Source: Sphingomonas sp. UBA978 (GTDB lineage Bacteria > Pseudomonadota > Alphaproteobacteria > Sphingomonadales > Sphingomonadaceae). Taken from it: a DNA stretch of 64,000 nt. The first letter of the stretch is position 1. Every line of letters begins with the position of its first letter. The stretch lies in assembly GCF_002292295.1 (NCBI RefSeq), contig NZ_DBBS01000005.1, positions 186,001-250,000 on the forward strand, written 5' to 3'. The notes beneath the pieces are model-generated. The model did no database searches. It had not been told where the DNA came from and saw only the letters and a program-made list of their open reading frames with translations. Positions 57,849-64,000 of this stretch are shown in pieces. The position numbers and the translations under genes were made by a program.

Positions 57849-59149
57849 CGCGTTCCGGCGCGCGCATCGTACGCGGCGAGCACCGCGCCCGGGCCGGTGC
57901 CGAACCACGCATAGCCGCGGCGGCGGCCCGTGCTCAGCTCCATGTAATCGTCGTGGAGCGTCTTGTCGCGGTCGCCGAACAGCGGCTGGTTGCGGTCGAC
58001 GGTATAGAAGCGCGCCCACAACAGTGGTGCGGCCGGGTCCGCGATGAGGCGCCGGCCCAGTCCGTCGTTCGCATCGCGCCACGCCTGGCCATAGATGGCG
58101 CTGGTCCGCAGCCAGTCCGCCGCTGCGCCGATCGCCGTCTCTACGGCGGCGTTCCGGCGCGGCAGGCCCATCAGATACCGGAGCACGGCGGCGCTTTCCG
58201 GCGCGGCGAGGGCGGCGGGTTCATAGTTGCGCGCCGAGGTGATCGCCAGCGTCAGCGCATCATGCTGCTGCCCCCAACCCGTCCGCCGCCCGTCGCGCAC
58301 AACCTGCATGGCCAGGATGCAAGCAACACCCCGCGCCGCCGCCGCCCGCGCCTGCGACCGCATCGCGTCCGGTATGACCGCGAAATCGCCCTGCCCGCCG
58401 GCGACGTCGGTCAGCAGGTCGAGCACCTGCGCCATCGCATTGTCGTTCAGCGTGATCGCGTCGTGATAGCCCCCCTCGAGCGGCCAGACCTGCGGCCAGC
58501 CGCCGTTGGGATATTGCGCGTCGAGCAGATAGCGCACGCCCCGCTGCGCGCTTTCGCGATAGGGCGTCGCCGCCGCTCCCCGCCCCAACCCGGTGGCGAC
58601 CTTTGCAAGGAACCGGATCTCGTGCGTGGTCGCGTCATTGTCGATCGTGCCGACATAATGCCAGCTGAGCGACGGATCGAAATCGCCCGGCCGGGCCGCC
58701 GCATTCGAATTGTTCGAGACATAGGCCTGCCCGGGCAGGCGCACGGCCCCGCGCGGCTGGTTCTTTCCCCAGCCGCCCGCCGGGGTCTGGAAGCTGACGA
58801 TCGTATCGGCGATGCGCCGCGCTTCGGCACCGGCATACCAGTCGGCCGGACGGTCGAGCGGCATGGTCAGCACGCCATTGCCCGTCCCGGGTGCCGGCGG
58901 GATGGCCATACCCGGTTTGCGCTCGGCGGTGAGCCTTGCCTTGTCGGTACGCATCGCGGCCTGCGACCGCGCGAGATAGGCCGTCCAGACGCCGCGCTGC
59001 GACGGCGGCAGTGCGGCGATCCGCGTCGCCGTCACGCTCTCGGCCGGCTGGTTCATGCCGACGACCTTCGCCTGTGCCGGCACGGGGTGGAGGACGGCAA
59101 GGCAGGAGGCCGTACCGAGCAGGATGGTTGCGGATGTCGTCTTGGTCAT
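57845..59149 (-). CDS. Pectate lyase, PL10 family
   Basis: A 434-residue exported enzyme with a signal peptide (to VPAQAK, about residue 28). PL10 hallmarks: FQTPAGGWGKNQPRG, YVSNNSNAA, TIDNDATTHEIRFLAKV and QYPNGGWPQVWPLEGGYHDA followed by ITLNDNAM. The enzyme cleaves polygalacturonate by beta-elimination with calcium. Its stop lies inside the right end of the MITE-like element. It is transcribed toward the fucose operon and divergent from the lactonase-like gene at 59215. Confidence 0.93.
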   Translation of the reverse strand: MTKTTSATILLGTASCLAVLHPVPAQAKVVGMNQPAESVTATRIAALPPSQRGVWTAYLARSQAAMRTDKARLTAERKPGMAIPPAPGTGNGVLTMPLDRPADWYAGAEARRIADTIVSFQTPAGGWGKNQPRGAVRLPGQAYVSNNSNAAARPGDFDPSLSWHYVGTIDNDATTHEIRFLAKVATGLGRGAAATPYRESAQRGVRYLLDAQYPNGGWPQVWPLEGGYHDAITLNDNAMAQVLDLLTDVAGGQGDFAVIPDAMRSQARAAAARGVACILAMQVVRDGRRTGWGQQHDALTLAITSARNYEPAALAAPESAAVLRYLMGLPRRNAAVETAIGAAADWLRTSAIYGQAWRDANDGLGRRLIADPAAPLLWARFYTVDRNQPLFGDRDKTLHDDYMELSTGRRRGYAWFGTGPGAVLAAYDARAGTR

Positions 59150-59214
59150 GGTCGCTCTCCACTATGGGCGATGCCGGATGCTAAGAGGCTGCAATCGGGG
59201 AGACGGAGACGCGC

Positions 59215-60054
59215 GTGATCGACAGCCATGTCCACCTCTGGTCGCCGGCGATGGCGTTCCACCAATGGCCGGGCGCCGACCTGCCCGCGATCCATCGCGC
59301 CTATGGCCTCGCCGATCTGTCGGACCTCGATCCGGCGATCGACGGCGTGATCCTCGTCCAGGCGCAGCCCGATTCCCGCGAGACGGACTGGCTGCTCGAT
59401 CTTGCCGCGCGCGATCCGCGCATCGTCGGCGTCGTCGGCTGGCTGCCGCTCGACGCGGCCGATGCCGCGGCTCAGGTCGCGCGCTACGCCGCCCGCCCGG
59501 GCCTCGTCGGATTGCGCCCGATGCTGCAGGCCATCGCCGATCCGCGCTGGATACTGGGCGATGCGCTCCAGCCCGCCCTCGCCGCGATGAAGTTGCATGG
59601 CCTCTCCTTCGACGCCCTCGTCCAGCCCCGGCATCTGGGCGTTCTCCTCGAACTGGCGGAGCGCCATCCGGCATTGCGCATCGTCGTCGACCATGGCGCC
59701 AAGCCCGCGATCGGCGGCAGCGGCGATGCGGACTGGCGGGCCGGCATCGCGGCGCTCGGCCGCTTGCCCAACCTTTGGTGCAAGCTGTCCGGCCTGTGGA
59801 CGGAGCAGGCGCCCGGCGCCGACCGCGACGCGGTCAGGATATACGTCGAGCATCTGCTGCACAGCTTTCCGGGACGCGTGATGTGGGGCGGCGACTGGCC
59901 GGTGCTGCGGCTGTCGGGGGCGCGCCACGGCGACTGGCTGGCGTTCGCACGGACGATCGTGGCCGCGACCACACCGGCGCAGACGCCGTCCGTGTTCGAG
60001 GGCGCGGCGCGAGATGCCTATCGCCTGCCATCTAGCGCGCCTCCAGCAAGGTGA
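59215..60054 (+). CDS. L-fuconolactonase-like amidohydrolase
   Basis: A 279-residue TIM-barrel hydrolase starting at GTG 59215 (GGAGA upstream). Metal-site motifs are DSHVHLWSP (HxH) at the start and MWGGDWPVLRLSG (catalytic Asp) near 225, with IVVDHGAKP in between. The amidohydrolase_2 group includes L-fucono-1,5-lactonase and L-rhamnono-lactonase. Given the adjacent L-fucose dehydrogenase operon, opening L-fuconolactone to L-fuconate is the likely reaction. The 3' end overlaps the convergent rhamnosidase gene by 23 bases. Confidence 0.85.
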   Translation: MIDSHVHLWSPAMAFHQWPGADLPAIHRAYGLADLSDLDPAIDGVILVQAQPDSRETDWLLDLAARDPRIVGVVGWLPLDAADAAAQVARYAARPGLVGLRPMLQAIADPRWILGDALQPALAAMKLHGLSFDALVQPRHLGVLLELAERHPALRIVVDHGAKPAIGGSGDADWRAGIAALGRLPNLWCKLSGLWTEQAPGADRDAVRIYVEHLLHSFPGRVMWGGDWPVLRLSGARHGDWLAFARTIVAATTPAQTPSVFEGAARDAYRLPSSAPPAR

Positions 60055-62656
60055 CCCGGCCAAGCAGGCCCGAAGGCTGTGCGGCGACCTTGTCCTGATC
60101 CTGATCCTGGAAGCGGTCGCCGTAGCGCGCCACCAGCAGCCGACGGTCGGGCGCAGGCCGCGCGGCAAGCGCGTTCAGCGCGGTGTTCATCACCGTCACC
60201 TCGACGCGGTTGCGCCCGCGCGTCAGCAAGCCGGTGACGTCGACCCGCCACGGCGCGGTCCAGAGCGTGCCCGCCGGCCGGCCGTTCACGCGGACGATCG
60301 CGGCGTCCCGGACCGGCGCTGCGAGCGCTGCGACCGGTCGGTCGGGCGCCCCCCCTGCCCGTGGTGTCGCTTCGCCGAAATCAAGAAGCAGCCGTCCGTC
60401 CCCCGGCGGCGGTGCGGCGACGTCGAGGTCGCGCGTATAGGTGATCGCACCGGAATAGTCGGCGAGGCCCACGACCCGATCCCACGACCGGCCGGGCTGC
60501 AATCCGGTGCCCGCCGACGTGCGCCAGCCGGTCGACAGGTCGCGAACCACGGCCGTCCGGGTAGCAGCCGTCCGGGCAGCGGCCGTCGCCATCGACCCGC
60601 CGAAAACGAGCACGCGCGACTGATAGGGGGCGAGGCGGATCGCGATCGAGCCGGTGCCGGCGGAGCTTCGCTCGCCAGTGACCGGGTCCCACCATTGGCC
60701 GCTGCCGGTATCGCCGACGAAACGCGCGCTGGTTTCGATCGCGGTCGCGCCGGTGTTCGCGACGAAATAGAGATCGCCTGCGGCAAGGCGCCGGCGGACG
60801 AAGCCGATCGCGGGATCGGGACGGGCGAGCGCCATCGTCGGCGTCGCGCCTTCGGCCAGCACCGTTGGCAAGCGATTGGGCGCCACGACGCGGACCCTTC
60901 CCTGCAACATGCGCGTCGTCGCGGCGACGCTGCGGGTGCCGGCCGCCGCCTCGCGCAGGCCGACACCGCGGCCCGGCAGCGCGCCGAGCGCGATGACGAC
61001 GCCGCCGCGCGCGGCATAGGCCGCGATCGGGCGATAGGCGGCGGGATCGATCCGTTCGATCTGCGGCAGGATCAGGACACGGTGTCGCAGCTTGCCCGCC
61101 AGCACCGCCGCGCCGTCGATGAAATCGACCCCATGGCCGGCGTCGAGCACCCGATCGACGAGCGCGGGGTCGAGGCGGGCGCGGATCGCCTCGTTCAGCG
61201 ACGCGCGGGCCGGCCGCATCGCCGCGAACGCATCCTCGGTCGGCAGATAGATCGCGACATCTGGGTCGGCGACGCCCTCGCGCAGCATCGCGCTGACCCG
61301 CGCGAGATAGCGCGTGACCGCGGGCATCGCCGGATACCACGGATTGTGATCGTTCAGCGCCGCCGCCGCATAAAAGGCCCATCCGGGTTTGGCGATACCG
61401 GGCGGCGAATAGGGCCAGCCATGACCGACCAACTGGTTGACGCCCTGTAGGAAATGCCGGTCCGCCTCGACCTTCATGTCGAGCGGGGTCGCAGCCCAGG
61501 TCGGCGAATGCAGCCACGTCCAGGTTTCCGACGACACCACCGGTCGGTCGTACAGATGCGCCGCCGACGTCGCCCAGCGCGTCGAGCTGAACCGCCGCCA
61601 GGCGGCCCCCTCCCCCTCGGGCAGATCGACCAGGGCGTTGCTCGACAGCGTCAGTGGCGGGAAACCATAGACCTGCGCGCGGAAGCGCGTGCCGTGCGCA
61701 TGCGCCCAGTCGGTGATCGGCCGCAGATAGCGTTCGTCGACCAGTTCCGACAGTGTCCGCGCCCAATCGTAGCGGACGTCCGCGCTGTCGGGCCGGTCCT
61801 CGAACAGCGCGGGCAGACGATCGAGCAGGTCATACCCACGCCGGCGACGGAATTCGGCGGGCAGATCGTCGGTCCAGCCGGCGCCATAGGCCTCCAGACT
61901 GTCCGAGAACATCGCGGTCGGCGGGGGAGCGCCGGCGAAGGCGGTGAGCAGCCGGTCGCCGACCTCTGTCAGGTGACGGCGGACCGCGGTCGCGCTGGCA
62001 TGGTCGAGGACGAAGCCCTCCGCCCCGATGGCCGGACGCTTGACCTGCTGGCCGGTACGCCCTGCGACGAAGAGCCAGGCCTCGCGCGCGGCCGCCGCGG
62101 GCGCGATGGCCGGTGCGGTGAGGGAGAGGCGCCGGCCGTCCAGAACGAGGGCGACCGGTGTCTCGCCCGGCCCCCGTGCGGGCAGGACGATCCGGTCGGC
62201 ACCTGCGGGCACCGCGACGCTGACGCGGCGCAGCGCGGAGGAGGCCTCGCCGATCGGGACGTGCGGCCCGCCGAAAGGCCAGCCGCTGCCGATCGTCACG
62301 TCGATCCGCATCCCCTCCGCCCGCGCACGCTCACCGGCGTGGCGCAGCGATGCGATGAAGGGATCGGACAGATATAGCGTGTTGCGCAGCCCCTCCTGCT
62401 GCCCGTCGAGCGCCAGCGGATAGGTCGGCTGCACCTCGAACCCGCCGAAGCCGCCCGCCTTCATCGCCGTGATCTCGCGCGACAGTTCGGCAGCGTCCAC
62501 CGACGGGCCGAACCACCACCAGCGCACCATCGGCCGCGCATCGGCGGGCGGGGTTTCGAACCGCTGCCACAGCGCGGCATCGCCGTCCGGGCGCGTCTGG
62601 CCGACAGTCGGCGCCGCCAGCGACGCGGCGGCGAGGGCCAGCGCGAGCCGCCTCAC
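60032..62656 (-). CDS. GH106-like alpha-L-rhamnosidase
   Basis: An 874-residue exported protein (signal MRRLALALAAASLAAPTVGQ). The N-terminal part has PMVRWWWFGPSVDAAELSRE, GGFGGFEVQPTYPL, IDVTIGSGWPFGGPHVP and later FSDSLEAYGAGWTDDLPAEF, typical of GH106-type rhamnosidases. The middle holds VSSETWTWLHSPTWAATPLD. The C-terminus is a galactose-binding-like sandwich (VRVNGRPAGTLWTAPWRVDV). It would remove rhamnose from rhamnogalacturonan fragments. ATGA-coupled to the GH28 gene. Confidence 0.82.
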   Translation of the reverse strand: MRRLALALAAASLAAPTVGQTRPDGDAALWQRFETPPADARPMVRWWWFGPSVDAAELSREITAMKAGGFGGFEVQPTYPLALDGQQEGLRNTLYLSDPFIASLRHAGERARAEGMRIDVTIGSGWPFGGPHVPIGEASSALRRVSVAVPAGADRIVLPARGPGETPVALVLDGRRLSLTAPAIAPAAAAREAWLFVAGRTGQQVKRPAIGAEGFVLDHASATAVRRHLTEVGDRLLTAFAGAPPPTAMFSDSLEAYGAGWTDDLPAEFRRRRGYDLLDRLPALFEDRPDSADVRYDWARTLSELVDERYLRPITDWAHAHGTRFRAQVYGFPPLTLSSNALVDLPEGEGAAWRRFSSTRWATSAAHLYDRPVVSSETWTWLHSPTWAATPLDMKVEADRHFLQGVNQLVGHGWPYSPPGIAKPGWAFYAAAALNDHNPWYPAMPAVTRYLARVSAMLREGVADPDVAIYLPTEDAFAAMRPARASLNEAIRARLDPALVDRVLDAGHGVDFIDGAAVLAGKLRHRVLILPQIERIDPAAYRPIAAYAARGGVVIALGALPGRGVGLREAAAGTRSVAATTRMLQGRVRVVAPNRLPTVLAEGATPTMALARPDPAIGFVRRRLAAGDLYFVANTGATAIETSARFVGDTGSGQWWDPVTGERSSAGTGSIAIRLAPYQSRVLVFGGSMATAAARTAATRTAVVRDLSTGWRTSAGTGLQPGRSWDRVVGLADYSGAITYTRDLDVAAPPPGDGRLLLDFGEATPRAGGAPDRPVAALAAPVRDAAIVRVNGRPAGTLWTAPWRVDVTGLLTRGRNRVEVTVMNTALNALAARPAPDRRLLVARYGDRFQDQDQDKVAAQPSGLLGRVTLLEAR

Positions 62657-63948
62657 GCGGCGGGGCTCCGCTGCGCCTGCCCGTTGACGGTCACCCGGTC
62701 GAACCGCAGGTCGCGCACGCCGGTCGCGGCCAGTCGCTCGCGGGCAAGGCGCACGTCCACGTCGCGGAACAGGATGGTGCCGATGCTGGTCTGGCCCGGG
62801 TTGGGGCGGATCGTGCCGAACGCGCCGAACCGGCCGCGGATGTCCATGAAGGAGACGTCATCGACCTGCGACAGCGGCGGTGCGCCGGTCCGGTCGCGAT
62901 ATTGCGTCCAGGGCTCGATCGCGACGATCGATCCGCCATCGCTGTCGAGCGTGATGTTGCGGAAGCGGATGCGCTCGTACCGCTGCGGCGTATCCGGGCG
63001 CAGCTTCAGCCGGGCGAGCACCATCGCGCCGGTCACCCGGCAATCCTCGACCAGCACGTCGCGCACGATCGTCGCCTCGCTGCCGCAGGAGAAGACCTGA
63101 TGCCCACGGCGGAACAGGCAGTTGCGGACGCGGATACGCTCGACCGGGGGGCTGCTGGTGTCGTCGAGCGCACGCGGTCCCTTCGATCCCTTGGCGGCGA
63201 TGCAATCGTCGGTCACCGAGAAATCGCAACCGTCGATCAGCACGTCCTGACAGCTGTCGAGGTCGATGCCGTCGCTGCTCGGCGCCTGCTTGTAATCGTC
63301 CGGCACCTCGAACCGCGCACGCCGGACGGTAACGTCGCGGCAACGGTAGAGATGCAGGTTCCAGAATTGCGAATCCTTGAAGGTGACGCCCTCGATCGTC
63401 ACTCCGCGCGACCGTTCGATCAGCGCGAGGCGCGCGCGCGGCACGCCGAGGTTGGGGAAGTTGCCCGGGTCGGGTGCGGCGTTGCGCAGCCGCCAGAACA
63501 GGTCCCAGATCGGCCGGCCGGCGCCGTCCAGCGTGCCCGCGCCGGTGATGCGCAGCCCGTCGCAGGCGACCGCGTTGATAAGCGCGGGCGTGAAGCGTTC
63601 CTCGAAATGCCCCTCGATCCGGGTCCGCTGCGGCGGGAATTGCGTCATGTCGGTCGTGCAGCGCAGTACCGCGCCCGCCTCCAGATGCAGATGCACGCCG
63701 GGCTTGAGGAACAGCGCACCGCTTAGGAACACGCCGCGCGGCACGACCATGGTGCCGCCGCCGGCACGGGCCAGCGCGTCGATCACCGATTGGATCGCGC
63801 GGGTGTTGATCGTCGTGCCGTCGGCGACCGCGCCGCCGTCGCGGATCGACCGGCTCCGCTTCGGCACGGGCGCACTGATGGCGGCGCAGACGGGGGTGGC
63901 GAGGATCGCTGCGGTTGCCGACCGGCGGCAGAAGGTGCGCTGGGTCAT
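62653..63948 (-). CDS. Exported GH28 polygalacturonase-family enzyme
   Basis: A 431-residue right-handed beta-helix protein. An N-terminal signal (TQRTFCRRSATAAILATPVC) is followed by IRDGGAVADGTTINTRAIQS and the GH28 active-site blocks in diverged form: SSDGIDLDSCQDVLI (usual NTDG), TDDCIAAKG (DD), HQVFSCGSEA (usual GHG) and ARLKLRPD (usual RIK). The substitutions suggest an exo-acting or rhamnogalacturonan-type enzyme rather than a standard endo-polygalacturonase. It is the first gene of the pair with the rhamnosidase. The last 52 bases of the window hold no gene. Confidence 0.88.
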   Translation of the reverse strand: MTQRTFCRRSATAAILATPVCAAISAPVPKRSRSIRDGGAVADGTTINTRAIQSVIDALARAGGGTMVVPRGVFLSGALFLKPGVHLHLEAGAVLRCTTDMTQFPPQRTRIEGHFEERFTPALINAVACDGLRITGAGTLDGAGRPIWDLFWRLRNAAPDPGNFPNLGVPRARLALIERSRGVTIEGVTFKDSQFWNLHLYRCRDVTVRRARFEVPDDYKQAPSSDGIDLDSCQDVLIDGCDFSVTDDCIAAKGSKGPRALDDTSSPPVERIRVRNCLFRRGHQVFSCGSEATIVRDVLVEDCRVTGAMVLARLKLRPDTPQRYERIRFRNITLDSDGGSIVAIEPWTQYRDRTGAPPLSQVDDVSFMDIRGRFGAFGTIRPNPGQTSIGTILFRDVDVRLARERLAATGVRDLRFDRVTVNGQAQRSPAA

Positions 63949-64000
63949 GATGTCCTGTGGTGCGATCGGGTGATCCGATACGGCGTGGCAGGCTCCCGCA

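Noticed and set aside
1..64000. CRISPR array, rRNA or tRNA genes
   Set aside because: No regularly spaced direct repeats of CRISPR size, no cloverleaf-like segments and no rRNA-like blocks were seen on either strand by eye; a tRNA scan would settle this.

Overview
The window is GC-rich (well above 60 percent by eye) and looks like the chromosome of a Sphingomonas-like alphaproteobacterium. Supporting signs are a lnt-metK / trmB core block, a RegBA (ActSR/PrrBA) redox two-component pair, a FecI-FecR-TonB receptor unit, GTA-like phage tail genes, a polyhydroxyalkanoic-acid-system small protein, and sphingomonad-type intergenic repeats. Genes are tightly packed, with many ATGA, GTGA or TTGA stop/start overlaps. 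No rRNA, tRNA or CRISPR array was seen. All functional names come from reading translated motifs and context; no database search was run.

Region 1 (1-14,900) is part of a prophage or prophage remnant read mostly on the minus strand. From the right end inward it holds a tyrosine integrase, an unrecognised 425-aa protein, an excisionase-like HTH protein, a run of small early genes, a CHC2/Toprim primase, a DUF3987 helicase-like protein, a DUF5681 protein, and a run of small proteins sharing an RLxxLE motif. Further left are accessory genes on both strands, including a VOC dioxygenase-fold protein. A partial tail module follows: two tandem GTA-gp10-like tail-assembly proteins, an HK97-gp10-like protein and the start of a tape-measure protein that runs off the window. 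No terminase, portal, protease, capsid or major tail gene is present in the stretch where they would be expected. The prophage abuts the 3' end of trmB.

Region 2 (14,900-26,300) is core and housekeeping: trmB, an FNT-family channel, a PAP2 phosphatase, a PilZ protein, metK, lnt, a tandem array of about 218-bp repeats, a VOC protein, the PHA-system protein, RegA/RegB, WrbA, a LysR regulator and an SDR oxidoreductase.

Region 3 (26,300-31,600) is a small sugar module. A Tat-exported Gfo/Idh/MocA oxidoreductase is coupled to a DUF1080 (3-keto-glycoside hydrolase) protein, divergent from a GH92 alpha-mannosidase, with an HNH protein next to it.

Region 4 (31,600-45,121) is a self-regulated peptide or amide utilisation locus. 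A TonB-dependent receptor with a signalling STN domain heads a minus-strand operon with a DUF5117-type zinc protease, an amidohydrolase fused to a CIA30-like domain, and an M20 hydrolase. The divergent arm carries an ECF sigma factor, FecR and an exported M14 carboxypeptidase.

Region 5 (45,118-48,363) is a four-gene, fully overlapping operon: GT2 glycosyltransferase, short acyl-CoA dehydrogenase homologue, PIG-L deacetylase and NodS-like methyltransferase. Its enzyme classes recall Nod-factor synthesis, but its product is unknown.

Region 6 (49,361-63,948) is a deoxysugar/pectin locus. An IclR regulator diverges from an operon for non-phosphorylative L-fucose oxidation (2-keto-3-deoxy-L-fuconate dehydrogenase, L-fuconate dehydratase, L-fucose dehydrogenase, FucP, a large DUF4450-like putative glycosidase). 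PL10 pectate lyase, an L-fuconolactonase-like amidohydrolase, a GH106-like rhamnosidase and a GH28 polygalacturonase follow. The last hydrolase of the fucose route is not in the window. Two 148-bp MITE-like elements with matching terminal inverted repeats bracket the fucose operon, at 49,217 and 57,701.
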